From: Phascolarctobacterium sp.
Lineage (GTDB): Bacteria > Bacillota > Negativicutes > Acidaminococcales > Acidaminococcaceae
DNA length: 64,000 bases
Assembly (NCBI GenBank): GCA_030540395.1
Contig: JAUNWI010000008.1
Coordinates: 28,443 to 92,442, forward strand
Reading direction: 5' to 3'
Shown here: in pieces, positions 26,457 to 34,297 of the stretch
How positions within the stretch are numbered: the stretch's first letter is position 1
Layout of the letters: each line of letters starts with the position of its first letter
The notes under the pieces: generated by a model
Seen by the model: only the letters and a program-made list of their open reading frames with translations
Told to the model about the DNA's origin: nothing
Databases searched by the model: none
Translations under genes and position numbers: made by a program

Positions 26457-27545
26457 TTACTTGCTAGGCACAGCGATAAAATTTAACTCCCAGGCAGGAA
26501 CATAGGGATGCTTTCGCAGATAGATTTTATAGTCCGGCACCAGCTGCCACATTAATAATGGCAAACGGAATAAATCCACATCATAGTGATAGGCAGCCAC
26601 AAATAGCTTCGGCTTGTGTTGGCTAATAGTCCCGGCGCCGCCTTGCAGCGCCTGCACCTCCGCCCCCTCCACATCCATTTTGATGTAGGAGACGGCTCGT
26701 CCCGCCGCTACAACGTCAATAGTAGTCACCGGCACCTCCCTTTTACTCGCGCCAATAAAGGTGGACTGACGTCCACCGCTGTCGCTAAAGCTAAGCTCAC
26801 CCGCGGCATCCCAGATGCCGCTTTCGTGCACCTCCACAGCAAGCCCGCGCCGGGCGAGCTCCTCGGCCAGCGCACGTAGCTTGCGGCAGTTGCGCCTGTC
26901 CGGCTCCACTGCCACCACCTCACGCCACTGCCAATTGGTCAGCTCACCTAATTCTTGAATGGTGTCCCCGTTATAAGCACCCAAATCTAAATAAATCTCC
27001 TTCGCGTCAGGACGGATTAGCTGGCGCAAATCCTCCTGCCGCTCGCTTGCGCATTCAAACAAATAGCTGATTTTTCCACTCAGCTTATAGTTCAAGGTAT
27101 TGGCAAAAACCTTTCGCGAAGCATCGTCTGCCAAGCGCTCATACACCAGCTCTAGCTCTTGCTCGTGCTTTGCTAGCCACTCGCTGCTTACCAGCTCCTC
27201 CTCCGCAAAAAGCGGCAAATGCGGCGCCACTACCTCCTGCTCGCTAGCCAGCTCGCGAAAGCGAGCCAGCACCTCCGGCCTTTCACTGGCAAAGGCTATT
27301 ACTACTAAAAGCTCCTCCCCTAAGCGAGCCTTGATAGCGGCATAGCGCTCTACGGTAAAGCCGCGAAACTGCTGCCCCCGCACAAACTCATCGCTAGCAA
27401 AAACGCCCTGCACTGGTACCTCGTTCGCCTCGCACCAATCCAGTATTTTATCAGCACCATTGCCCATGCCATACAGTACAATGGGCTTAGCGGTCCGCTT
27501 TAAAAGCTCCCACACGCTTTCCTGCTCTATCATAAAGATTAGCAT
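26457..27545 (-). CDS. FkbM-family SAM-dependent methyltransferase
   Basis: 362 residues. The C-terminal half is an FkbM methyltransferase: YLDLGAYNGDT is the SAM motif I, AVEPDRRNCRKL follows, and YIKMDVEGAEVQAL is the family signature. The N-terminal half begins with VLYGMGNGADKILDW, a small nucleotide-binding-like domain often found before FkbM in glycan-modifying proteins. The ATG at 27545 has AGGAGG 7 bases upstream. Likely targets are sugars of surface polysaccharide, but there are no glycan genes around it. GC-rich codon use differs somewhat from its neighbours. Confidence 0.88.
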   Translation of the reverse strand: MLIFMIEQESVWELLKRTAKPIVLYGMGNGADKILDWCEANEVPVQGVFASDEFVRGQQFRGFTVERYAAIKARLGEELLVVIAFASERPEVLARFRELASEQEVVAPHLPLFAEEELVSSEWLAKHEQELELVYERLADDASRKVFANTLNYKLSGKISYLFECASERQEDLRQLIRPDAKEIYLDLGAYNGDTIQELGELTNWQWREVVAVEPDRRNCRKLRALAEELARRGLAVEVHESGIWDAAGELSFSDSGGRQSTFIGASKREVPVTTIDVVAAGRAVSYIKMDVEGAEVQALQGGAGTISQHKPKLFVAAYHYDVDLFRLPLLMWQLVPDYKIYLRKHPYVPAWELNFIAVPSK

Positions 27546-27679
27546 CGTCACTCCTCCTGTCATTTATCTTATTATACACTATTAACTAGTGACGGGTAGG
27601 ATTAAATATGCTAAAATAGGGGATAATAGATTGGTTTTTATCACTGCAATCACTCTCACTAGGCTTGGAGGTTATACCT

Positions 27680-28051
27680 ATGGCTCTACTTGAATCAGGT
27701 GAAAACTACCTGGAAACAATTCTCGTTCTCACTAAAAAGAACGGCAGCGTTCGCTCCATCGATATCGCTGAGGCAATGCAATTTACCAAAGCCAGCGTTA
27801 GTCGCGCTATGAGCATTTTAAAGCGCGATAACTATATTATTATGTATCCTGATGGCTCCATTTTATTAACCAAGGAGGGTCTGAAAAAAGCCACCGCTGT
27901 TTATGATCGTCATGTAACTCTCACTCGCTTCATCAACGAAGTCTTAGGCGTTGATGTGGAAATCGCAGAAAAGGATGCCTGCCGCATCGAGCATATCATC
28001 AGTCCCGAAACCTTTGCCGGTATCAAGGCTCAGCTTAGCAAAAGTAAATGA
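27680..28051 (+). CDS. DtxR/MntR-family metal-dependent repressor, short form
   Basis: 123-residue regulator. A winged helix (about 5-65) is followed by a dimerisation and metal domain. Ligand positions match DtxR/IdeR: His78, then Cys101, Glu104 and His105 in DACRIEH. The Cys, instead of the Glu found in MntR, points to Fe(II) rather than Mn(II). The C-terminal SH3-like domain of DtxR is absent. The ATG at 27680 is used because the upstream TTG at 27665 overlaps the ribosome site TTGGAGG. Possible targets include the neighbouring chelatase genes. Confidence 0.88.
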   Translation: MALLESGENYLETILVLTKKNGSVRSIDIAEAMQFTKASVSRAMSILKRDNYIIMYPDGSILLTKEGLKKATAVYDRHVTLTRFINEVLGVDVEIAEKDACRIEHIISPETFAGIKAQLSKSK

Positions 28052-28098
28052 GCTGCTTAATTAGTTGGGGTGCAACCATTTTTTAAGGAAGGTGCGTT

Positions 28099-28749
28099 AT
28101 GAAAAGAATCATTTTACTCGCTCTAACACTCTGCCTCTTCTGCCTTAGCGCAGCAGCTGGCCCCAAGCTTTATCGTCATCCTGAATACGATTTTACTAAT
28201 TTACGCAACATTAAGGTCACTGTCATTAACAACACCCATCCTGAAAACAGCGGTAACTTCCATGCCGAGGCTATGGCTGAAGAAAAAATGCTATCTGCTC
28301 TTTACAGCGCAGCAGGCAAAGCAGGTCTGATTTTGACAGACGAGCGTGCTGGCGGTCCCATTGCACCCACAGGTGAGCAGGAAAGCCTTTTGCAGCGCAA
28401 CAAAAAGGCTCCTAAAACTGCGGAAGTGCGCATTATCATAAATTACCTAGGCTATCGCCGCTATAAGGTACCGGGCCATTATGAGCAAAAAACTGAGTAC
28501 TTTAAGGAAAAGCGCAAGGACCAATGGGGCAAGGAATATTATGTAGAGATTCCCATCCCCACCCAAGTATGGGTTCCCGATGCTTATCACAACAATGCCT
28601 TGATGGATGTAATCTACAATGTTCATGATTTAGAAACAGCGGCAGTTATTGCCAATGTTATGGACAGACGTGAGCGAGAATACGAGGAGGACACCTCCGG
28701 TATGCTAGGTCGTTCTACTAAGGATTTCTTAAAAGCTCTCAAAAAATAA
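28099..28749 (+). CDS. Secreted protein of unknown function
   Basis: 216 residues with a cleavable signal peptide of about 20 residues (ALTLCLFCLSAAAG). The mature protein has no motif I recognise. It contains a Lys/Tyr-rich central stretch (YRRYKVPGHYEQKTEYFKEK) and ends FLKALKK. AAGGAAGG precedes the ATG. It lies 47 bases after the DtxR-like gene and ahead of a terminator, so the two are probably cotranscribed. A link to metal uptake would be inference from context only. Confidence 0.75.
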   Translation: MKRIILLALTLCLFCLSAAAGPKLYRHPEYDFTNLRNIKVTVINNTHPENSGNFHAEAMAEEKMLSALYSAAGKAGLILTDERAGGPIAPTGEQESLLQRNKKAPKTAEVRIIINYLGYRRYKVPGHYEQKTEYFKEKRKDQWGKEYYVEIPIPTQVWVPDAYHNNALMDVIYNVHDLETAAVIANVMDRREREYEEDTSGMLGRSTKDFLKALKK

Positions 28750-28764
28750 TCAGGCATAAATTAT

Positions 28765-28807
28765 ACCCCTAATATGGTTTAACGCCCATATTAGGGGCTT
28801 TCTTTTT
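28765..28807 (+). terminator. Intrinsic terminator after the secreted-protein gene
   Basis: A perfect 12-bp stem (28766-28777 with 28786-28797), then a T-rich run. Confidence 0.92.
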
Positions 28808-28826
28808 GCGCCTCTAAAGTCTTAAT

Positions 28827-28845
28827 GAAATTGATTCTCATTATT
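28827..28845 (+). promoter_or_regulatory. Fur-like box upstream of the exported cbiK
   Basis: GAAATTGATTCTCATTATT matches about 14-15 of 19 positions of the classical Fur consensus (GATAATGATAATCATTATC) and sits immediately upstream of the -35 box. A Fur-type iron response of the following gene is inferred. Confidence 0.65.
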
Positions 28846-28846
28846 C

Positions 28847-28874
28847 TTGACATCTTATTTATACGTGATATAAT
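28847..28874 (+). promoter_or_regulatory. Promoter of the exported cbiK gene
   Basis: TTGACA at 28847-28852, a 16-base spacer and TATAAT at 28869-28874. Both boxes are perfect consensus. Confidence 0.9.
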
Positions 28875-28963
28875 CTTAAGAAAGAGAGCAATCTAAACTC
28901 TTTTATACATTTTAGTCGTGACTCAATTAATGTGCAAAACATAAACCAAAGGAGTGTGTATCT

Positions 28964-29953
28964 ATGAAATCCTTAAAAAAACTCGCTATCACCACCATGA
29001 CCTGTGCAGCTCTTTTAGGCTTTGCTGCTACCAGCCATGCTGCTTATCAGCTTAGTGATGAGGTTAAAACCGCAACCCCCGCCCTGCTCATGGCTACCGA
29101 AATCGGCGTAAAGTCAAACACTAACGCTGCCCTGGCTAATCTGCCTGATAAGGATGCCATCCTCGTCATGAGCTTTGGTACTACCTTCAAGGATACTCGC
29201 AAGAAAACCATTGATGCTACTGTAGAAGCCATCAAGGCGGCTCATCCCGGTGTGAAAGTTGTGACTGCCTTCACCTCCCACATTATTATTGACCGCATTA
29301 AGGCTAAGGAAGGCATCACCTATCCTACTCCTGAAGAAGCCCTTGCTCAGCTGAAAAAGGAAGGCTACTCCTGCGTAGCTATGACCTCCTTGGACATCAT
29401 CCCTGGTATGGAATATGCCTACAAGGATGCCGTTTATCAAATGCACAAGAATGATTTCAAGAGAGCTTCCTTTGGCACTCCTCTGATGTATTGGCAAGGC
29501 CAAGAAGGCCAGGATGACGACATTACTGCTACCATGAAGGCCCTGTCCACCCAATTCCCCAAGATGGGCAAAAAGGATGCTGTGCTGGTAATGGCTCATG
29601 GCACTCCTCATCCGGCCAATGCTTATTACGCTGTAATGCAGGACCGTCTGAACGAGCTTGGCTATGAAAATGTTTTGATTTTCTCCGTTGAAGGCTGGCC
29701 CCATCTGGAAACCGTTATTCCGCAGCTGAAGGCTAAAAAGATAAAAAATGTAACTTTGATGCCCCTGATGATGGTTGCAGGCGACCACGCCAACAACGAT
29801 ATGGCCGGTGACGAGCCCGATTCCTACAAATCCATTTTGGAAAAGGAAGGCTTCAAGGTTGATGCTTACATCCACGGCTTAGGCGAAAACGAAGCAGTAC
29901 GCAAAATCTTTGTTGAAAAGGCTGACCAAGCCTGGGATGCATTACACAAATAA
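28964..29953 (+). CDS. cbiK: Exported CbiK-type sirohydrochlorin cobaltochelatase homologue
   Basis: 329 residues: a signal peptide of 26 residues (cleavage after SHA) and an extra N-terminal segment, then a full CbiK chelatase fold. Catalytic residues are in place: His in MAHGTPHP, Glu in SVEGWPH and His in VAGDHANND. CbiK inserts Co2+ (or Fe2+) into sirohydrochlorin. An exported form next to a cytoplasmic one resembles the CbiK(P)/CbiK(C) pair of Desulfovibrio vulgaris, where the periplasmic protein binds haem. The Fur-like box suggests an iron or haem role. Confidence 0.88.
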   Translation: MKSLKKLAITTMTCAALLGFAATSHAAYQLSDEVKTATPALLMATEIGVKSNTNAALANLPDKDAILVMSFGTTFKDTRKKTIDATVEAIKAAHPGVKVVTAFTSHIIIDRIKAKEGITYPTPEEALAQLKKEGYSCVAMTSLDIIPGMEYAYKDAVYQMHKNDFKRASFGTPLMYWQGQEGQDDDITATMKALSTQFPKMGKKDAVLVMAHGTPHPANAYYAVMQDRLNELGYENVLIFSVEGWPHLETVIPQLKAKKIKNVTLMPLMMVAGDHANNDMAGDEPDSYKSILEKEGFKVDAYIHGLGENEAVRKIFVEKADQAWDALHK

Positions 29954-29979
29954 GCATACTCCAAACAAGAAAACGACCT

Positions 29980-30017
29980 ATACTCTCCGCCCGTAGCTGA
30001 CGGAGAGTATTTTTTTA
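29980..30017 (+). terminator. Intrinsic terminator of the exported cbiK gene
   Basis: A perfect 10-bp stem (29980-29989 with 30001-30010), then seven T. Confidence 0.94.
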
Positions 30018-30030
30018 CCAAAGTAATCTG

Positions 30031-30039
30031 TGCTATAAT
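30031..30039 (+). promoter_or_regulatory. Extended -10 promoter of the cytoplasmic cbiK gene
   Basis: TGCTATAAT, with TATAAT at 30034-30039. It lies just after the previous terminator, so the two cbiK genes are separate units. Confidence 0.65.
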
Positions 30040-30071
30040 AGAAGCACAATAAAGACGAAATGAGGTTGACC

Positions 30072-30884
30072 ATGAAGAATAAAAAAGCATTAATAGTCAT
30101 CAGCTTTGGCTCCACCTTTGACGAAACCCGTAAAAGGGATATCGGCGGCATTGAAGCAGCCTTAGCCACCGCCCTGCCCGACTTTGACCAATATCGTGCC
30201 TTTACCTCCGGCATTATTCGCAAACGTCTTGCTGCCCGTGGCATCTTTATAGACGATGTGGAAGCCCTGCTCCCCAAACTAGCTACAGCGGGCTACGAGG
30301 AAGTGCTCCTTGCCCCCACCCATTTGCTCCACGGGGAGGAATTTGAGCAAAAAATCTTGGCTCTCAAGGAAAAGTTCCTGCCCCTTTTTAAAAGCATCAC
30401 CATCAGCAGGCCCCTCATCGTCACCGAGGAAGACTATCAGCTCGCAGTCAGCGCCCTTTTGGAGCAGCTGCCGCCCTTAGCCGAAGGTGAAGGTGTAATC
30501 TTCATGGGTCATGGCACCCCCAGAGCCAACAATGCTGCCCATGGCTACACCTATGTAAAGCTGCAGGAGCTCTTCGACCAATGCCAAGTCCCCGTATTGG
30601 TGGGCACGGTCGAGGACGAGGATACTCCTAATTTTGCCACTGTGCTTGAACGCTTACAGCAGCGCGGCTACAAGCATGTGCATCTTTATCCCCTCATGGT
30701 AGTTGCCGGCGACCATGCCAACAATGATATGTACGGCGATGAGCCCGATAGCTGGAAGTCCCAAATCGAAGCCTTGGGCATTTCCACAACAGGACATTTA
30801 AATGGTATTGGCCGTTATCCTGCCATTCAAAGGCTTTATATCCAGCACGCTCTCCAAGCATTGCCAACCAGTGAAAGAGCATAA
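30072..30884 (+). CDS. cbiK: Cytoplasmic CbiK-type sirohydrochlorin cobaltochelatase
   Basis: 270 residues, no signal peptide. The family start ALIVISFGSTFDETRKRDI is followed by the catalytic His in MGHGTPRANN, Glu in GTVEDED and His in VAGDHANNDMYGDEPDSW. It inserts cobalt into sirohydrochlorin on the anaerobic cobalamin route, or iron for siroheme. The ATG at 30072 is chosen because the upstream ATG at 30060 overlaps the GAGG ribosome site. Its substrate is supplied by the CobA domain and SirC-like enzyme at 9-13 kb. Confidence 0.92.
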   Translation: MKNKKALIVISFGSTFDETRKRDIGGIEAALATALPDFDQYRAFTSGIIRKRLAARGIFIDDVEALLPKLATAGYEEVLLAPTHLLHGEEFEQKILALKEKFLPLFKSITISRPLIVTEEDYQLAVSALLEQLPPLAEGEGVIFMGHGTPRANNAAHGYTYVKLQELFDQCQVPVLVGTVEDEDTPNFATVLERLQQRGYKHVHLYPLMVVAGDHANNDMYGDEPDSWKSQIEALGISTTGHLNGIGRYPAIQRLYIQHALQALPTSERA

Positions 30885-30921
30885 ATTATATATTTTTTAT
30901 TATAATTGTCCATTGCATCAG

Positions 30922-30961
30922 AACCTGTCTTTTCTGTAAACACAAAAAAGGCAGGTTTTTC
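30922..30961 (+). terminator. Intrinsic terminator of the cytoplasmic cbiK gene
   Basis: A stem of about 12 bp (30922-30933 with 30945-30957, one mismatch), then a T-run. Confidence 0.85.
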
Positions 30962-30982
30962 TTGCCCCCATCTGCTCATTCA

Positions 30983-30991
30983 TGATATAAT
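30983..30991 (+). promoter_or_regulatory. Extended -10 promoter of the dcuC-like gene
   Basis: TGATATAAT with TATAAT at 30986-30991. A weak -35 (TTGCCC at 30962) lies 18 bases upstream. Confidence 0.6.
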
Positions 30992-31041
30992 ATATTTACC
31001 AAATTTTTGCACAAAAATTATGTAAAGAAAGGATGTTGCAA

Positions 31042-32412
31042 ATGGGTGTTGTTATTTCTGCTGTGGTAACTTTTTGGGTTGGCTATCTCATCTACAAAAA
31101 GTTCAAACCCCAACCCGTTCTCTTCTTGGGCGGTATGATTTTAATGTGGCTAGCTTCTATTCTAGGCTATGGCCAAATTTTAGGCGCTAAGGCTACCACT
31201 GGCTCCGTATTTTTGGATGCCTTTGAGTTTATCCGCGCAACCTTAAGCTCCAATGTAGGCAAGCTGGGCCTGAACATTATGTCCGTAGGCGCCTTCGCCA
31301 AATATATGGATAAGATCGGTGCATCCCGTGCGTTGGTTCGCCTCACCATTAAACCCCTGTTAGCCTTGAAATCCCCCTATATCGTTATGAGCGCTACTTG
31401 GATCGTTGGTATGCTCATCGGTCTTTGCATCAACAGCGCCTCCGGCTTGGCCATGCTCTTGATGGTAACCATGTTCCCCATTTTGATTGGCTTGGGCGTT
31501 TCTCGCCTGTCTGCAACCGCAGCGGTTGCTACCACCCTGTGCTTCGACTGGAGCCCCAGTGACACCGGCACCATCTTGTCCGCCGAAACCGCCGGTGTGG
31601 ACCCCGTTTTCTATTGGAGCCATTATCAGGTTCCCATCGTAGCTGTAGCCTTCGTGGTTGTAGGTGTGCTGCATTATCTGACTCAAAAATATATGGATAA
31701 GCTTGATGGACACGTTGTTAAGCCCATTGACGTAGAAACCGTTAAGGACGAATCCGATACTGCACCGGCCATCTATGCTATCCTGCCTGTTATTCCCCTG
31801 GCTTTGATTTTGAGCTTCAGCTCCCTGTGGATTACCTGGATTAAGATGAACATCGTTATGGCTATGTTTATCGGTCTCTTCATCGGCGTTATCTGCGAAT
31901 ACATTCGTTGGCGCGATGGCCACAAGGTTTTGGGTGATATTCAAGCCTTCTTCGATGGCCTGGGTCTGCAAATGGCCAACGTAATTACCCTGGTAGTAGC
32001 AGGCCAAACCTTTGCTAAGGGCCTTATTTCCATGGGTACCATTAAGGCTATGATCGACGGTAGCCAAAGTCTAGGCTTCGGTCCTATGGCTATGATGCTG
32101 GTTATGGTTGCTATTATCGGCGGCTCCGCTATTGTTATGGGCTCCGGTAACGCTCCCTTCTTCGCCTTTGCGGCTCTGACTCCGGCTGTAGCTTCCGCTA
32201 CCGGCCTGCATCCCGTACTGATGCTGCTGCCCATGCACTTTGCAGCCTCCATCATGCGTAGCTGCTCCCCCATCACCGCGGTTATCGTAGTATCCTCCGG
32301 TATGGGCGGCGTTTCTAGCTTTGATTTGGTAAAACGCACCTTCATCCCCATGATGGGCGCTATGGCTGTAACCATCGGCATGACCTTCTTCTTCTACTAC
32401 ACTGGCTATTAA
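31042..32412 (+). CDS. dcuC: DcuC-family anaerobic C4-dicarboxylate transporter
   Basis: 456-residue membrane protein with about 12 helices. It has the DcuC-like pattern, including FDWSPSDTGTILSAE in the middle and SGNAPFFAFAALTP in the C-terminal half. DcuC carriers exchange or export succinate and take up fumarate during anaerobic growth. The ATG at 31042 has AAAGG 9 bases upstream; the ATG at 31033 overlaps it. Terminators on both sides make it a single-gene unit. In a succinate-using relative this could be the succinate carrier. Confidence 0.88.
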   Translation: MGVVISAVVTFWVGYLIYKKFKPQPVLFLGGMILMWLASILGYGQILGAKATTGSVFLDAFEFIRATLSSNVGKLGLNIMSVGAFAKYMDKIGASRALVRLTIKPLLALKSPYIVMSATWIVGMLIGLCINSASGLAMLLMVTMFPILIGLGVSRLSATAAVATTLCFDWSPSDTGTILSAETAGVDPVFYWSHYQVPIVAVAFVVVGVLHYLTQKYMDKLDGHVVKPIDVETVKDESDTAPAIYAILPVIPLALILSFSSLWITWIKMNIVMAMFIGLFIGVICEYIRWRDGHKVLGDIQAFFDGLGLQMANVITLVVAGQTFAKGLISMGTIKAMIDGSQSLGFGPMAMMLVMVAIIGGSAIVMGSGNAPFFAFAALTPAVASATGLHPVLMLLPMHFAASIMRSCSPITAVIVVSSGMGGVSSFDLVKRTFIPMMGAMAVTIGMTFFFYYTGY

Positions 32413-32423
32413 TTTATGACCCC

Positions 32424-32460
32424 GAGAGCGCCCCCTCTATTTAGAGGGGCATCTCTTTTT
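32424..32460 (+). terminator. Intrinsic terminator of the dcuC-like gene
   Basis: GAGA plus a GCCCCTCT-type stem with AGAGGGGC across an ATTT loop, then five T. Confidence 0.9.
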
Positions 32461-32470
32461 AAACAAGAGA

Positions 32471-32476
32471 TATAAT
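32471..32476 (+). promoter_or_regulatory. Possible -10 box upstream of repeat copy 2 and the dipeptidase gene
   Basis: TATAAT at 32471-32476. If used, the transcript would start about 15 bases before the structured element and carry it as a 5' leader. No clear -35 is seen. Confidence 0.4.
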
Positions 32477-32496
32477 AATTACGCTATTAACTACAA

Positions 32497-32597
32497 AGGT
32501 CGTCTAGAAGGTATTAGCTACGAGCAAAGGTGACGACGGCGTACTAGAGGTACATCTAGGAGCCTTTGTGAAGTAGATGATGCCTTATAGGCGACCT
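32497..32597 (+). repeat. Structured ~100-bp element, copy 2
   Basis: Same element as at 8044. The outer stem AGGTCGTC/GGCGACCT (32497-32504 with 32590-32597), the AAGGTATTA/TGATGCCTT stem and an inner AAAGG/CCTTT stem replace the bases used in copy 1 with complementary changes on both sides. It ends 5 bases before the ribosome site of the dipeptidase gene, in the sense orientation, so it could act as a leader there. Confidence 0.87.
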
Positions 32598-32614
32598 CTA
32601 CGGAGGCTATGACC

Positions 32615-33562
32615 ATGTTTATTTGCGATTGTCACTGCGACACCCTTACTGAATTATACAAAAAACAAATAGATTTATACGAAAACAAGCAGCACATCGA
32701 CGTTAAACGCCAGCTGGAATTGGGCGGCATGCTGCAATTCTACGCTATGTTCGTGCCTACGCCGGAATATCGCTATGGCGGCGGGCTGCGCTACACCATG
32801 CTGCTTTTGGATACCTATTTACAGCAAATGCGCAAGCTTAAAGAGCAAGGCATCGACATTCTAGAGGTGCGCACTAAAGAGGACGCTGCAGACGTTTTGA
32901 ATCACCGGTGTGCTTCTCTTTTAGCTATTGAAGAGGGCGGTGCCATCGATGGCAGCTTAGAAGCCCTGCGCTGCCTTTACGAGCTGGGCGTCCGTGCTAT
33001 GACCTTGGTTTGGAGCAACCGCAACGATATTGCTGACGGCGTCAACGAGGAAGGCAGCGGCGGCGGTCTCACCGTCTTTGGTCGCAAGGTTGTAGCGGAA
33101 ATGAATCGCTTAGGCATGCTGGTAGACGTCTCCCACATCGCTCCTGCTGGCTTCTGGGATGTTATCGAGACCAGCACCAAGCCCATTATCGCTACTCATT
33201 CCGACGCTAAAGCACTGTGCTCCCATCCCCGAAATTTAGACGACAAGCAAATTCTGGCTATTAACGAAAATGATGGTCTTATTGGCATCACCTTTGCAGG
33301 TCAATTCTTAGAAGATGATTATAATAACGCCTGCATCGAAAGCGTTTATAAGCACATCGACCACATGCTGAACCTTATGGGCAACGATGATCACCTTGGC
33401 TTTGGCAGCGATTTTGACGGCATCAGCCATCCACCCTACAACATTCAGGGTGTGCAGGACTACAAGCCCTTAATCGAATATCTGGCCACTAAATACAGCG
33501 ATAGCACTATCCAAAAAATCACCCATCAAAACGTGCTGAACCTGCTGCAAAAGGTGCTGTAA
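32615..33562 (+). CDS. Membrane dipeptidase (peptidase family M19)
   Basis: Zinc dipeptidase of the renal dipeptidase/AcdP type, 315 residues. CDCHCDT provides the first metal ligands, AIEEGGAIDG the bridging Glu, VDVSH and ATHSD the remaining His ligands, and GSDFDG the Asp. The ATG at 32615 is 8 bases after GGAGG; the ATG at 32609 is too close. No signal peptide is present, so it is cytoplasmic. Possible roles are use of dipeptides or D-amino-acid dipeptides. The structured repeat lies directly upstream. Confidence 0.93.
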   Translation: MFICDCHCDTLTELYKKQIDLYENKQHIDVKRQLELGGMLQFYAMFVPTPEYRYGGGLRYTMLLLDTYLQQMRKLKEQGIDILEVRTKEDAADVLNHRCASLLAIEEGGAIDGSLEALRCLYELGVRAMTLVWSNRNDIADGVNEEGSGGGLTVFGRKVVAEMNRLGMLVDVSHIAPAGFWDVIETSTKPIIATHSDAKALCSHPRNLDDKQILAINENDGLIGITFAGQFLEDDYNNACIESVYKHIDHMLNLMGNDDHLGFGSDFDGISHPPYNIQGVQDYKPLIEYLATKYSDSTIQKITHQNVLNLLQKVL

Positions 33563-33599
33563 TAATAGGCTTACATAAAAATTAATAACATTGCCTTAC

Positions 33600-33633
33600 T
33601 AAACGCCGAGAAACATTCTCGGCGTTTACTTTT
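33600..33633 (+). terminator. Intrinsic terminator of the dipeptidase gene
   Basis: A perfect 12-bp stem (33601-33612 with 33616-33627) followed by TACTTTT. Confidence 0.85.
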
Positions 33634-33671
33634 CCAGCACCAAGCTTGCCTGTTTATCAATACCATAGCAA

Positions 33672-33706
33672 CAAAAATGCCGCTCACCTCATTTACAGTG
33701 AGCGGC
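33672..33706 (-). terminator. Intrinsic terminator of the small-peptide transcript
   Basis: A perfect 9-bp stem GCCGCTCAC/GTGAGCGGC (33679-33687 with 33698-33706), followed on the minus strand by ATTTTTG. Confidence 0.88.
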
Positions 33707-33789
33707 TAACATGGTGCTGCAGCAGCCATGGAATTATTTATCATTGTGTGCAATGTAATCAGTCCTTTATTGTTTAATATATAAGTCCG

Positions 33790-33867
33790 TTAATGCTCCA
33801 TCAGCCAAATACCACCGATGCAAATCAAAGCGATAATTCCGATGCTAAGAATAGTCGTGCTATCCAT
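33790..33867 (-). CDS. Tiny single-helix membrane peptide (25 aa)
   Basis: The 25-codon ORF starts at the ATG at 33867, 7 bases after AGGAGG (a second ATG at 33870 is possible). The product is almost one hydrophobic helix (ILSIGIIALICIGGIWL) with acidic residues at each end. It is second in a short transcript that has its own promoter and terminator. I do not recognise the family. Size and shape resemble accessory subunits of transporters or oxidases, but no partner gene is adjacent. Confidence 0.6.
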   Translation of the reverse strand: MDSTTILSIGIIALICIGGIWLMEH

Positions 33868-33917
33868 CATCCTGCCTCCTTTCCACAAGCCTAATGGGTC
33901 AGTGAGCTTCGCCTTAG

Positions 33918-34004
33918 TTAGGTAAAAACCACAAACATCAGCACTGCCCACACACCTACGATGCTAGCGTAAGCAATCTTGTAACCAGTTTTGGCCCACC
34001 ACAT
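33918..34004 (-). CDS. Tiny single-helix membrane peptide (28 aa)
   Basis: The 28-codon ORF starts at the ATG at 34004 with AAAAGGAGG upstream, among the strongest ribosome sites in the window. The product begins MWWAKTGYK and continues as one hydrophobic helix (IAYASIVGVWAVLMFVVF). It precedes the 25-aa ORF by 50 bases and follows a structured leader. Family unknown. Two adjacent tiny ORFs, each with a strong ribosome site, argue for real genes. Confidence 0.62.
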   Translation of the reverse strand: MWWAKTGYKIAYASIVGVWAVLMFVVFT

Positions 34005-34038
34005 AACCTGCACCTCCTTTTCATTACTAGTCAACCTG

Positions 34039-34108
34039 CACTCCCCCATGCCTGCCCTCACGGGTCAGGCTGTGGCGTGCTTTTGTTTTGCTTGGGGGAC
34101 TCAGAGTG
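34039..34108 (-). promoter_or_regulatory. Structured 5' leader of the small-peptide transcript
   Basis: On the minus strand a TCCCCC/GGGGGA stem (34099-34094 with 34047-34042) closes a domain. The domain contains an A-rich single strand and a hairpin GCCTG-A-CCC-GTGA-GGG-CAGGC with a GNRA-like tetraloop. A possible outer CAC/GTG pair is separated by an asymmetric loop. The fold ends about 35 bases before the first start codon. It could be a riboswitch-like leader; no known class was recognised. Confidence 0.55.
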
Positions 34109-34146
34109 TTAGAGGAAGGTTTCTCTTTATCCTGCATCTAAAGTGT

Positions 34147-34175
34147 ACTATATTTTTTACTTTTATTGGTGTCAG
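34147..34175 (-). promoter_or_regulatory. Promoter of the small-peptide transcript
   Basis: CTGACA (34175-34170), a 17-base spacer and TATAGT (34152-34147) on the minus strand. It gives a leader of about 135 nt before the first tiny ORF. Confidence 0.7.
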
Positions 34176-34210
34176 CTATGTAACGCTTGCTTTACTTTTA
34201 TGTAGAATAT

Positions 34211-34254
34211 GAAAAAGGCGCGAATATGAAAGTTTATTAATCACACTCGCGTCT
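34211..34254 (-). terminator. Intrinsic terminator of the 2-hydroxyacid dehydrogenase gene
   Basis: Stem 34216-34223 with 34247-34254, then five T on the minus strand. Confidence 0.7.
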
Positions 34255-34297
34255 CATTTTTCATTTTCTTCAAAATGTAGCTTACAATATTACTTTT

